Assembly (NCBI RefSeq): GCF_003054285.1 | Contig: NZ_QBKS01000002.1 | Coordinates: forward strand, 558,001 to 622,000 | Reading direction: 5' to 3' | Length of the DNA stretch: 64,000 bases | Source of the DNA: Litoreibacter ponti | GTDB lineage: Bacteria; Pseudomonadota; Alphaproteobacteria; Rhodobacterales; Rhodobacteraceae | Part shown: positions 33,346 through 41,998 of the stretch, piece by piece | Layout: each line of letters begins with the position of its first letter | Position numbering within the stretch: the first letter of the stretch is position 1 | Notes under the pieces: model-generated | The model's database searches: none | Told to the model about the DNA's origin: nothing | What the model saw: the letters and a program-made list of their open reading frames with translations, nothing else | Program-made: the position numbers and the translations under genes

Positions 33346-34925
33346 AGGACACCCATGAAAACACCGGGCTGCTTTACCCTTACGCGAAAGTGGCGGCGCA
33401 AGATCAAGCGCCCGTGCGTCATCCGGTTGTCATCGTGGGCGGCGGGCCGGTGGGTCTCGCCTGCGCGCTCGATCTGGGGCTGCGGGGGACGCCGGTCCTG
33501 CTGCTCGACGAGGCGGAGGGCGTGGGCGTAGGCTCGCGCGCGATCTGCTTTGCCAAGCGCACGCTGGATATCGCCGACCGGCTGGGCTGCGGGCAGGCGA
33601 TGGTCGACAAAGGCGTCGTGTGGAATGTGGGCCGGGTGTTTCACGGCGAGGGCGAAATCTACCAGTTCAACCTCGCGCCGGAGGGCGGGCATCGCAATCC
33701 GGCCTTCATCAACCTGCAGCAATACTATTTCGAGACCTTCCTCGTCGAGCGTATCCACGCCGCCCAAGCCGAAGGCGCGCCCATTGAAATCCGGGGCGGC
33801 AACCGCGTGGCCTCTATCTCGCAATCCGACCATGTGGCGCTGGAGGTCGAGACACCGGACGGCACCTACGGCATCGAGGCGGACTGGCTCGTGGCCTGCG
33901 ACGGCGCGCGCTCACCCCTGCGAGACATGCTGGGCATGAGCTTCGAGGGGCGCGTGTTCGAGGACAATTTTCTGATCGCGGACGTCAAGATGACCGCCGA
34001 TTTTCCGACCGAGCGGTGGTTCTGGTTCGAGCCGCCGTTCAAAGGCGCGGGGCATTCGGCGCTGCTGCACAAACAGCCCGACGACATCTGGCGCATCGAC
34101 TTCCAGCTGGGCTGGGACATCGACCGCGCCCGCGAGCTGGAGCCCGCAAATGTGCGGCGCAGGGTCGATGCGATGCTGGGCGAGGGCGTGGAGTACGAGC
34201 TGGAATGGACCTCGATCTACACGTTCCAATGCCGCCGGATGGAGCGGTTTCGCAAAGGCCGCGTGTTGTTCGCGGGCGACAGCGCGCATCAGGTCTCGCC
34301 GTTTGGCGCGCGTGGCGCCAATTCGGGCGTGCAGGATGCCGAGAACCTGGCCTGGAAGCTGGACGCGGTGCTGCGCGGCGCACCCGAGAGCCTGCTTGAG
34401 ACCTACGAGGAAGAGCGGATCGCGGCCGCCGACGAGAACATCCTGAACTCGACCCGAGCCACGGACTTCCTGACGCCGAAATCCGAGATCAGCACGATTT
34501 TCCGCAATGCGGTGCTTGATCTGGCGGGCAAATACGCCTTCGCACGGCCGCTGGTGAACTCGGGCCGCTTGTCGGTGCCGTGTGTCTATGACGGGCTGTC
34601 GCTCACAGGCGAGGACGCGTTGGACGGGCCCGCAGCGACCCGCCCCGGCAGCGCCTGCGTCGACGCGCCGGTGGGCGACGGGTTCCTGCTAGGGCGGCTG
34701 CCGCAGGGCTTCTGCCTGCTTGCGCTAAACTGCTCCGCTGCGACCGACCTGTGCGAGACGGTGGAGTTGGAAGCCGCGCCCGGATCGCGGCTGGCGGAAC
34801 GGTATCTGGGCCGCGCGGCGCAGGCGGTCTACCTGATCCGCCCCGACCACCATATCGTCGGGCGCTGGCCCGCCTTCGACGCGGACAAGATCAACGCGGC
34901 GCTGACGCGCGCGAAAGGGGGCTAG
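33342..34925 (+). CDS. FAD-dependent aromatic monooxygenase (MhpA-like)
   Basis: 527-residue group-A flavin hydroxylase. VVIVGGGPVGLACALDLG is the dinucleotide fold, WLVACDGARSPLRDMLG the DG motif, and FAGDSAHQVSPFGARGANSGVQDAENLAWKL the GD motif. The last ~130 residues form the thioredoxin-like C-terminal domain of this group. It resembles 3-(3-hydroxyphenyl)propionate hydroxylases. Next to hmgA it probably hydroxylates a phenylacetate- or phenylpropanoid-type acid that enters the pathway. The following small gene starts directly at its stop. Confidence 0.9.
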   Translation: MKDTHENTGLLYPYAKVAAQDQAPVRHPVVIVGGGPVGLACALDLGLRGTPVLLLDEAEGVGVGSRAICFAKRTLDIADRLGCGQAMVDKGVVWNVGRVFHGEGEIYQFNLAPEGGHRNPAFINLQQYYFETFLVERIHAAQAEGAPIEIRGGNRVASISQSDHVALEVETPDGTYGIEADWLVACDGARSPLRDMLGMSFEGRVFEDNFLIADVKMTADFPTERWFWFEPPFKGAGHSALLHKQPDDIWRIDFQLGWDIDRARELEPANVRRRVDAMLGEGVEYELEWTSIYTFQCRRMERFRKGRVLFAGDSAHQVSPFGARGANSGVQDAENLAWKLDAVLRGAPESLLETYEEERIAAADENILNSTRATDFLTPKSEISTIFRNAVLDLAGKYAFARPLVNSGRLSVPCVYDGLSLTGEDALDGPAATRPGSACVDAPVGDGFLLGRLPQGFCLLALNCSAATDLCETVELEAAPGSRLAERYLGRAAQAVYLIRPDHHIVGRWPAFDADKINAALTRAKGG

Positions 34926-35114
34926 ATGCTGAACCTCGAGCCGAACATTCCCGATGGGGACGGGTTTTACGACGAGCTGCTGGCCGCCCACCAAGGGCTG
35001 AGCAAGGATGAAAGCGACGCGCTGAACGCGCGTTTAATTTTAGTGCTGGCCAACCATATCGGGGACCGCGACGTGCTGCGCGAGGCCCTAAAGGCTGCTG
35101 GCGAAGCGGGTTAG
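34926..35114 (+). CDS. DUF2783-family small protein
   Basis: 62 residues, largely helical: FYDELLAAHQGLSKDESDALNARLILVLANHIGD is the core of the DUF2783 family, which is regularly found beside flavin hydroxylases of hmg loci. Its ATG follows the monooxygenase stop without a gap (TAGATG). It probably helps or regulates that enzyme. Its last 27 bases overlap the convergent gph gene. Confidence 0.85.
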   Translation: MLNLEPNIPDGDGFYDELLAAHQGLSKDESDALNARLILVLANHIGDRDVLREALKAAGEAG

Positions 35115-35744
35115 GTCCAGCCCCTCCCACGCGTCGAATGTCTCGTCAGGGCGCAGGCCCTGCACGGGCGAGGGCTGGTAGCCGCCGGTGTAGAAGGCGA
35201 AGGCCACATCCGCGTTGCGGGCGGTTTTGAAGTCGGTGACGCTATCGCCCACGTAGAGGCACTCCTGCGCGGTTATTCCCAACATCGTGGCAGTGTGCAG
35301 CAACGGCAGGGCATCAGGCTTCTTGGCCTGTGTGGTGTCGCCCCCGGTGATGACGTCGAAATACCGGCTCAGATCAAGCGCGTCGCACAGGTCGCGGGCT
35401 GGCGTTTCGGGCTTGTTGGTACAGATCGCCATCGGCAGATCGAGGCCGTCGAGCACCCCGCGCACGCCCGGAAAGAGCGTCGTCAGAGTAGTCAGATCAG
35501 CGGCGTAGGCGCGGTGCATCTCGGCCACGTGGGGCCCGATGTCCGACGGCGCGCCACCGGTGACGCGCAAGGCGCGCTCGACCAGCTTTTCGATGCCGTT
35601 GCCGATGAAACTGATGGTCTGCTCCAGCGTGATCGGCGGGCGGTTCGCTGCGGCCAGCATCACGTTGCACGCCGCGTGCAGATCGGGGGCGGAATGAACC
35701 AGCGTGCCGTCGAGATCGAAGATGATCGCCTTGAGATCGGTCAT
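35088..35744 (-). CDS. gph: Phosphoglycolate phosphatase, HAD family
   Basis: 218 residues. The HAD motifs are IIFDLDGTLVHS (nucleophile Asp and general acid), MAICTNKP (motif II), AKKPDAL (motif III lysine) and YVGDSVTDFK (motif IV). A helical cap lies between the first two. Removes phosphate from 2-phosphoglycolate; related sugar phosphatases are possible. Two adjacent ATGs exist; either overlaps the idnD stop, so gph is translated as part of the dehydrogenase operon. Confidence 0.88.
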   Translation of the reverse strand: MTDLKAIIFDLDGTLVHSAPDLHAACNVMLAAANRPPITLEQTISFIGNGIEKLVERALRVTGGAPSDIGPHVAEMHRAYAADLTTLTTLFPGVRGVLDGLDLPMAICTNKPETPARDLCDALDLSRYFDVITGGDTTQAKKPDALPLLHTATMLGITAQECLYVGDSVTDFKTARNADVAFAFYTGGYQPSPVQGLRPDETFDAWEGLDLTRFASSL

Positions 35745-36775
35745 CATGCGAAGCTGATCTGTGTTTTCATGGCGCGGGAGCGGTCGCCTGCCAGCTCGAA
35801 CGCCTCGACCGCATCGGCCAGCGGCAGGGTCTGGGTGATGAACGGCTTCACGTCGATCAGGCCCTTCTGCATCAGCGAGACGCCAGTGTGGAATTCCGAG
35901 TGGAAGCGGAAGGAGCCCTTGAGGCTCAGCTCTTTCGCGGTGATCGCCATCATCGGCAGGGACATGTCACCGCCAAGGCCCAGCTGCACGATGGTCCCGC
36001 CGGGGGCCATGGCGTGGATGCCCGCGCTCAGCGCCGGGGCCGCGCCGGAGCATTCGAACAGCACATTGAAATGGCCCTTCTCGGGGGTGTATTTCTCCAG
36101 CCCGTCGGGAGCTTGGCCCATGTTGATGACCTCGTCCGCGCCCGCCTGTTTGGCCATGCCAAGGGTGAAATCGCTCAGATCGGTGGCTACGATATGATCT
36201 GCGCCTGCGCGCCGCGCGGCGAGGATGCACAGGATGCCGATGGGGCCACAGCCGGTGACGAGCACCGACTTGCCCAGCATCGGCCCGGCCTGCCGCGTGG
36301 CGTGGAGGCAGACCGCCAAAGGCTCCGCCATGGCGGCCTCGCCCGGGGTCAGGCCATCGGCCACGGCGCATTGCGAGGCGTCGGCGTTCAGAACTTGGCG
36401 GAAGGCGCCTTGGATGTGGGGAAACGGCATCGCGGAGCCGTAGAAGCGCATGTTTAGACATTGGTTCGGCTGACCAGCGAGGCAGAACGTGCAGGAGCCG
36501 CAGGGGCGCGAAGGGGAAACCGCGACCAACTGGCCCTCAGCCAGCCCGGTGACGCCTTCGCCCAATGCTGTGATATGGCCCGCAACCTCGTGGCCCAGAA
36601 CCATCGGCTCGCGCAGCTTGATCGCGCCGAAGCCGCCGTGCTGGTAGTAGTGCAGATCAGAGCCGCAGATACCGCCCGCGGCCATGGTCACCTGCACCTC
36701 GCCGGGGCCCGGGGGCGCGACCTCCTGCTCTTCGATGCGCAGGTCGCGCGGGGCGTGGATCACAAGGCTTTTCAT
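35744..36775 (-). CDS. idnD: L-idonate 5-dehydrogenase-like zinc alcohol dehydrogenase
   Basis: 343-residue medium-chain dehydrogenase. GGICGSDLHYYQHGG holds the catalytic zinc cysteine, LGHEVAGHI the GHE motif, and SPSRPCGSCTFCLAGQPNQC the four structural-zinc cysteines. VLVTGCGPIGILCILAARRAGAD is the NAD-binding segment. HYYQHGGFG...LREPMVLGHE is closest to IdnD among polyol dehydrogenases. It oxidises a sugar acid or polyol; its position behind a TRAP transporter suggests that the transported acid could be its substrate. Confidence 0.8.
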   Translation of the reverse strand: MKSLVIHAPRDLRIEEQEVAPPGPGEVQVTMAAGGICGSDLHYYQHGGFGAIKLREPMVLGHEVAGHITALGEGVTGLAEGQLVAVSPSRPCGSCTFCLAGQPNQCLNMRFYGSAMPFPHIQGAFRQVLNADASQCAVADGLTPGEAAMAEPLAVCLHATRQAGPMLGKSVLVTGCGPIGILCILAARRAGADHIVATDLSDFTLGMAKQAGADEVINMGQAPDGLEKYTPEKGHFNVLFECSGAAPALSAGIHAMAPGGTIVQLGLGGDMSLPMMAITAKELSLKGSFRFHSEFHTGVSLMQKGLIDVKPFITQTLPLADAVEAFELAGDRSRAMKTQISFA

Positions 36776-36843
36776 GGCAGGGGTCTTTCAGGCAGGGCGG
36801 CGGGGTGGCGCCAGACTATGGCCCCGCCCCCGCCGCCGCCAGC

Positions 36844-38220
36844 CTAATTCGTGATCAGCTCCGGCCCCATGACGAGCGTCGGCAGCCAGGTCGAGATCGC
36901 GGGGATATAGGTCACCATGATCAGGAAAACGACGAGGATCATCAGGAAGGGCAACGCCGCTTTCACGACGCCCATCATCGGCATGCCAGCCACCCCAGAG
37001 GTCACGAAGAGGTTAAGACCCACGGGCGGCGTGATCATCCCGATCTCCATGTTGACCACCATGATGATGCCCAGATGGATCGGGTCGATGCCCAGCTCGA
37101 TGGCGATGGGGAAGACCAGCGGCGCCACGATAACCAGAAGGCCCGAGGGCTCCATGAACTGGCCGCCGATCAGCAGGATCACGTTGACGATCACGAGGAA
37201 CATGACCGGGCCAAAGCCCGCCTCGAGCATCGCTGCGGTGATCTGCTGCGGGATCTGCTCGTCGGTGAGCACGTGCTTGAGGATCAGCGCGTTGGCGATC
37301 ACGAACATCAGCGTGATGGTCAGCTTGCCCGCATCAAACAGCGTGCGGCGCGTGTCGGCATGGAAGAAGGCCGTGATCAGCGCCTTGGGCTTGTCGATCA
37401 GCGTCAGGTTGCGCTCGCCATCGCCCGTCTTGAGCGGGCCCATGTCGCGGTAGACGAAGCAGGCCACGAGCCACGCATAGACGGCGGCGACCGCCGCGGC
37501 CTCGGTCGGCGTGAACGCGCCGCCATAGATGCCGCCCAAGATGATCACGATCAGGAACAGGCCCCAGAAGGCCTCCCGGCCCGTGGCGAAAATCTCGCCC
37601 CAGCCGGCCCAATCACCCGAGGGCAGGTCCTTGATGCGCGCCATGACATAGATGCCGACCATCAGCATGAAGCCCGCCAGAAGGCCGGGGATCACGCCCG
37701 CGAGGAACATGCGCCCGACCGAGACCTCCACGGCGGCGGCGTAGACCACCATCACGATGGAGGGCGGGATCAGGATGCCCAACGTGCCCGCGTTACAGAT
37801 CACACCGGCGGCGAATTCCTTGGAATAGCCCACCTGCCGCATGGCGGCGATCACGATGGAGCCGATGGCGACCACGGTGGCAGGGCTGGAGCCCGACAGC
37901 GCGGCAAACATCATGCAGGCGAAGACGGAGGCGATGGCCATGCCGCCGCGCAAATGCCCCACGCAGGCGATCGAGAAGTTGATGATCCGCCGCGCCACAC
38001 CGCCGGTGGACATGAAGCTGGAGGCGAGGATGAAGAACGGAATGGCGAGCAGGGTGTAGTGGCCCGCGAAGGCCTCGAACAGGGTGCCCGCAACCGAGGC
38101 CATGGAGCTGTCGGAGAACCACAGCAGGAACAGGATGGACGAGAAGCCAAGGGAGACCGCGATCGGCACCCCGATGAGCATAAGGCCGACGACCATGCCG
38201 AAAAGAAGGATGATTTCCAT
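36844..38220 (-). CDS. dctM: TRAP transporter large permease DctM
   Basis: 458-residue membrane protein with about twelve helices. Family landmarks are GVPIAVSLGFSSILF near the start, LSGSSPATVVAIGSIVIAAM, GTLGILIPPSIVMVVYA, GVFTPTE-like GGAFTPTEAAAVAAVYAW and the C-terminal NMEIGMITPPVGLNLFVTSGVAG. It carries the sodium-driven transport channel. Five bases separate it from dctQ, and idnD follows. Some 80-100 residues in the middle (YRDMGPLKTGDGERN region) form an additional loop found in the longer DctM type. Confidence 0.93.
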   Translation of the reverse strand: MEIILLFGMVVGLMLIGVPIAVSLGFSSILFLLWFSDSSMASVAGTLFEAFAGHYTLLAIPFFILASSFMSTGGVARRIINFSIACVGHLRGGMAIASVFACMMFAALSGSSPATVVAIGSIVIAAMRQVGYSKEFAAGVICNAGTLGILIPPSIVMVVYAAAVEVSVGRMFLAGVIPGLLAGFMLMVGIYVMARIKDLPSGDWAGWGEIFATGREAFWGLFLIVIILGGIYGGAFTPTEAAAVAAVYAWLVACFVYRDMGPLKTGDGERNLTLIDKPKALITAFFHADTRRTLFDAGKLTITLMFVIANALILKHVLTDEQIPQQITAAMLEAGFGPVMFLVIVNVILLIGGQFMEPSGLLVIVAPLVFPIAIELGIDPIHLGIIMVVNMEIGMITPPVGLNLFVTSGVAGMPMMGVVKAALPFLMILVVFLIMVTYIPAISTWLPTLVMGPELITN

Positions 38221-38224
38221 GATG

Positions 38225-38917
38225 TCAGTCTTTCAGAGCGGTTTCGCGGGCGGCGTCGATCTCGTCTTCCACTTCGTGGCTGACGATCAGCATGTCGATC
38301 TTGCCGGTGATCAGCGCCAGCGCGGCCTGTATCGAGCGCAGCAGGAACAGCGCCATGGAGAAGGGCAACACAAAGTACGGGATAAGCAGCGGGATTTTCT
38401 CGTACTCGTCGCCATCGTTGAACGCGTCCTCGAGCCAGGTCAGGAAGGCGGGCACGGGGATGTCGTTGGTCTCGTACCAGCCTTTCGGGCGGAAGCTTTC
38501 CTCAAATCCCAGCGGGAACCAGCGGGCGATAGGGCCGTCGGTGCTGAAGCCCGGCAGGTTGGCGTAGTTGGCGTAATAGTCCCACGCGCCCTTGAAGAGC
38601 ATCAGGGCGAACAGCACGCAGACCGCCGCTGCGGCGATGCCGCAGGCGCGTTTGGCTGCGGGTGAAACCATGTTGAGGATCGCGTCGACCCCAAGATGCG
38701 CGCCCTTCTTCACGGCGTAGGACGCGCCCAGCAGCACCAGCCAGGCAAACATGAAGACGGTCAGCTCAAGCGCCCAGAGGATGTTCGAGTTGAACACGTA
38801 GCGCGCCACCACGTTGGCGAAGGTGATGATCGTCATCATGCCCAGAAGAAAGGCGATGATGGTCTCTTCGATGGTGTCGATGAATGATCGCGCGTGATCG
38901 TGCGCTTGTCCGCTCAT
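38225..38917 (-). CDS. dctQ: TRAP transporter small permease DctQ
   Basis: 230-residue membrane protein with four helices (ETIIAFLLGMMTIITFANVVARY, LELTVFMFAWLVLLGASYAVKKGAHLGVD and two more). Between helices 3 and 4 is a periplasmic loop of about 60 residues, which makes the protein longer than typical DctQ; such insertions occur in C4-dicarboxylate-type systems of this group. It forms the membrane complex with DctM. Confidence 0.9.
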   Translation of the reverse strand: MSGQAHDHARSFIDTIEETIIAFLLGMMTIITFANVVARYVFNSNILWALELTVFMFAWLVLLGASYAVKKGAHLGVDAILNMVSPAAKRACGIAAAAVCVLFALMLFKGAWDYYANYANLPGFSTDGPIARWFPLGFEESFRPKGWYETNDIPVPAFLTWLEDAFNDGDEYEKIPLLIPYFVLPFSMALFLLRSIQAALALITGKIDMLIVSHEVEDEIDAARETALKD

Positions 38918-38950
38918 AGCCGCCTCCCCTGCTGCGTGTCGGATGTGCGA

Positions 38951-38980
38951 GGCGGCCCCGGTCGTGTCCCCGGGGCCGCC
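38951..38980. other. GC-rich hairpin between dctP and dctQ
   Basis: GGCGGCCCCGG and CCGGGGCCGCC pair over eleven bases around an eight-base loop, without a T-run. In TRAP operons such stems often protect the dctP message or reduce read-through, giving more binding protein than permease. Confidence 0.7.
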
Positions 38981-39004
38981 CCTGTCTGCCTTATAGCAGG
39001 TTTC

Positions 39005-40009
39005 TTAGTTGGTGGCGGCGTTGATCGCCTGTGCGGCTGCGATGTTCTCGGCGCCCACGTCACCTTCGAACTGGCTCCACACGGGCTTCATCGCCTCGAC
39101 CCAGGCCGCGCGCTGATCCGCATCCAGCGAGCGCACCACGCCACCGGCGTCGATGATCGCCTGCTTTGCGCTCTCGTTCACCTTGGTGGACTCGGCGTTG
39201 CGGGTCACGGTGACTTCTTCGAGGATGGTCAGGAACTGGTCGCGCACGTCGCCGTCCAGACCGTCCAGCCAGTCCACATTGGCCACGACGAGATAGTCGA
39301 TGATGCCGTGGTTGGTCTCGGTCACGCCGTCTTGGACTTCGAAGAACTTGCGGCCAAAGATGTTGGACCAGGTGTTTTCCTGGCCGTCCACAACGCCCTG
39401 CTGCAGCGCGCCGTACACCTCGGCAAACGCCATCTTCTGGGGCGAGCCACCGATGGCTTCCATCTGGGCGACCAGCACGTCAGAGGGCTGCACGCGGAAC
39501 TTCAGGCCCTCGGCGTCGGTGGGCAGGATCAGCGGCTTGGAGGCCGACATCTGCTTCATGCCATTGTGCCAGAACTGCAGGCCCTGCAGGCCACGCTTCT
39601 GCATGCTGTCCTTCATCGCCTGACCTTCGGCAGAGGCCTGGAACGCGTCCACAGCGGCGATGTCTTTGAACATGAAGGGCAGGTCGAAGATGCGGAACTG
39701 CTTGGTGAACTTCTCGAACAGCGACAGCGACGGGGCGGCCAGCTGGATGTCACCCTGCAGCAGGGCCTCGAGCGCTTTCTCGTCGGTGTAGAGCGTGGAG
39801 TTCGGGAAGACCTCCATGCAGGCTTTGCCGTTCATCTCGTCATTGACGCGCTGCTCCAGAAGGGATGCAGCGATGCCCTTGGGGTGCTTGTCGGTGTTGG
39901 TGACGTGGCTGAACTTGATGACGACTTCGCCGTCGTCACAGGCTGCAAAGGCAGCGCCCGGAACGAGAGCAACGGCCGCGACGCATGCGGCCTTCAAAAA
40001 GGTTTTCAT
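39005..40009 (-). CDS. dctP: TRAP transporter substrate-binding protein DctP
   Basis: 334-residue periplasmic protein. Signal peptide with ACVAAVALVPGAAFA. The fold shows IKFSHVTNTDKHPKG, EVFPNSTLYTDEKALEALLQGDIQLAAPSLS, IFDLPFMF, LKFRVQPSDV (the conserved arginine that binds the carboxylate) and VYGALQQGVVDGQENTWSN. These are features of C4-dicarboxylate-type DctP. First gene of the TRAP operon and divergent from dctB/dctD, the classical arrangement for C4-dicarboxylate uptake. Confidence 0.93.
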   Translation of the reverse strand: MKTFLKAACVAAVALVPGAAFAACDDGEVVIKFSHVTNTDKHPKGIAASLLEQRVNDEMNGKACMEVFPNSTLYTDEKALEALLQGDIQLAAPSLSLFEKFTKQFRIFDLPFMFKDIAAVDAFQASAEGQAMKDSMQKRGLQGLQFWHNGMKQMSASKPLILPTDAEGLKFRVQPSDVLVAQMEAIGGSPQKMAFAEVYGALQQGVVDGQENTWSNIFGRKFFEVQDGVTETNHGIIDYLVVANVDWLDGLDGDVRDQFLTILEEVTVTRNAESTKVNESAKQAIIDAGGVVRSLDADQRAAWVEAMKPVWSQFEGDVGAENIAAAQAINAATN

Positions 40010-40082
40010 TGGTATCCTCCCATTGGATCAACTTGGACGGGTCTTCCGCCCGATGCGGTGAGGGTAAGCGGCCTGTTGGCGG

Positions 40083-40102
40083 TTTCAAGCGACTCCTTGA
40101 AA
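40083..40102. promoter_or_regulatory. Inverted repeat in the dctP-dctB promoter region
   Basis: TTTCAAG-CGACTC-CTTGAAA is a perfect seven-base inverted repeat 74-93 bases upstream of dctP; a third half-site TTGAAAG follows after six bases. It is the best operator candidate for the divergent DctD-like regulator. I found no convincing sigma-54 -24/-12 element here. Confidence 0.5.
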
Positions 40103-40213
40103 GAATTGAAAGAGATTTATTTTCAATGCTTTACGGCGAAAAAATCGTGAAGTGCGCTGCAATTTGTGCGGAAAGTCGGACATTTTCACGTTTCCAAACC
40201 CGGTATCTGCGGT

Positions 40214-41998
40214 ATGTGCACTGCACCCAACGCTTGCGAATCGCCCGTGCCTCACCTGCCCCGCCTTACCCCTGTCCTGCTGATATCCGCGCTGCTTGCG
40301 GCGCTGATTGTCACGGGCGTCTATCAGATGGGTCTGCGGGCCGGGCTCGACCGGTTGGAGCGGTCGGGCGAGATCGCGGTGCAGCAGGCGGGCGACCGGA
40401 TCACCGCGCAATTGGAAAGCTACAAGGAACTGGCCAACTTCCTCGCGCGCCACCCGCGGGTCATGTCCCAGCTTGACGGGCGCAGTGACATGGTGGGCGT
40501 GAGCGAGTTTCTGCTGCGCTCGACCCTGATTGCGGGGGCACGGTCCATCACCGTGCTGGACGAAGGCGGGCGGGTGCTGGCCTCTTCGACCCTCGAAGAC
40601 GACCCCGGCTTCATCGGGCGCGCGCTTGGACAGCGCGACGACGTTGTGGCCGCGCGCACCGGGCGGCTGGGCGTCTACCATTCCGCCGAGCGCGACGGCG
40701 CGCGGGGCTACTACTTCACCCGCAGCGTGCTGGGCCCGGACAGCCGCCCCATCGGCTTTGTCACGGTGAAGGTCAATGTCGACCAGCTGGAATACGAATG
40801 GCGCATCGACGAGAACGTTGTGACCTTCTTCGATGCCTACGGCGTGGCCTTCGTGTCGAACCGGCTGGAGCTGGCGCTGAGCTTTGATCCTGATCTGAAA
40901 CGGCAGGAGATCGTCGGAAGCGCCCCCTACCCGCCCGAAAGCCTGACCCCCTTCCCCGAGCATCTGTTCGAGCGCGCGGGCGGCCGCACGATCTGGGCCT
41001 TCGACGGCGGCGGTGTCATGCCGGAGCGGGCGCTGGTGGTCAGCCGCACCCTGCCGCTGGTGGAGATGACGACCCGCGCCTTCATGGACATCGCCCCCGC
41101 CGTGGGCGAGGCGCGGCTGCAGGCGCTGCTGACGGCGGCGTTGTTGGCAGCGTTTGGTCTTGGCTTGCTGGCCTTTTGGCAAAGTCGCCAGCGCATTGCC
41201 GACCAGCTGCGCATCGAAGCGGAGGCCAACGCGGTGCTGGAAGCCCGCGTCGCGCGGCGCAACGCCCAGCTGCAGCAGGTGCAGGACGATCTGGTGCAGG
41301 CCTCCAAGCTGACTGCGCTTGGCCACATGTCGGCCGAGATCAGCCACGAGCTGAACCAGCCGCTCTCGGCCATTCAGAACTACGCGGAGAACGCCAAGAA
41401 ACTGATCGCGCGGGACCGCGCGCCCGACGCCAAGGACAACCTGTCGCTGATCTCCGAGCAGACGGAACGCATGGGCCGCATCATCACCAACCTGCGTGGC
41501 TTCGCCCGCAAGGAAACCGAGCCGCTGGAAGACGTCGATGTGGGTGAAGTGCTACGGGCCTCCCTTGGTCTTGCGGACCAGCGCGCCCGCGCGGAGGACG
41601 TCACACTGTCCCTGTCCCTGCCCGACGCGCCGGTCTTTGTCGAAGCAGGCGCCGTGCGGCTGCAGCAGGTCGTAGTGAACCTTCTGTCAAACGCGATGGA
41701 CGCCATGGAGGGTCAGGAGCGGCGCGAGATCACCGTCTCCCTTGCCCAACAAACGGGCCAGGCGGTGATCACCGTCGAGGACACAGGGCCCGGCCTTGCC
41801 GACCCTACCCGCGCGTTCGAGCCGTTTTATACCACGAAGGATGTTGGCGCCTCGAACGGGCTGGGGCTGGGCCTGTCGATTTCCTATGGCATCGTCGGCA
41901 GCTTCGGGGGCACGCTCGCGGTCGAAAATCCCGAGAACGGCGGGGCGCGCTTTACCATCGCCCTGCCCCTGCTCGACCGACAGGAGGCGGCGGAATGA
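40214..41998 (+). CDS. dctB: Sensor histidine kinase DctB
   Basis: 594-residue membrane kinase. Two membrane helices (VLLISALLAALIVTGVYQMG and QALLTAALLAAFGLGLLAFW) enclose a periplasmic double-PDC/Cache domain of about 260 residues, as in C4-dicarboxylate sensors. Then come a coiled-coil linker, the phospho-acceptor His378 in MSAEISHELNQPLSAIQNYAENAKK, and the ATPase boxes NLLSNAMDAM (N), DTGPGL (G1) and GLGLGLSIS (G2). I chose the ATG closest to the first helix; an ATG 48 bases upstream is possible. Overlaps dctD by four bases. Confidence 0.9.
   Translation: MCTAPNACESPVPHLPRLTPVLLISALLAALIVTGVYQMGLRAGLDRLERSGEIAVQQAGDRITAQLESYKELANFLARHPRVMSQLDGRSDMVGVSEFLLRSTLIAGARSITVLDEGGRVLASSTLEDDPGFIGRALGQRDDVVAARTGRLGVYHSAERDGARGYYFTRSVLGPDSRPIGFVTVKVNVDQLEYEWRIDENVVTFFDAYGVAFVSNRLELALSFDPDLKRQEIVGSAPYPPESLTPFPEHLFERAGGRTIWAFDGGGVMPERALVVSRTLPLVEMTTRAFMDIAPAVGEARLQALLTAALLAAFGLGLLAFWQSRQRIADQLRIEAEANAVLEARVARRNAQLQQVQDDLVQASKLTALGHMSAEISHELNQPLSAIQNYAENAKKLIARDRAPDAKDNLSLISEQTERMGRIITNLRGFARKETEPLEDVDVGEVLRASLGLADQRARAEDVTLSLSLPDAPVFVEAGAVRLQQVVVNLLSNAMDAMEGQERREITVSLAQQTGQAVITVEDTGPGLADPTRAFEPFYTTKDVGASNGLGLGLSISYGIVGSFGGTLAVENPENGGARFTIALPLLDRQEAAE

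Noticed and set aside
40010..40213. Sigma-54 promoter for dctP
   Set aside because: I looked for GG-N10-GC with TGGCAC/TTGC on the minus strand and found no acceptable match.
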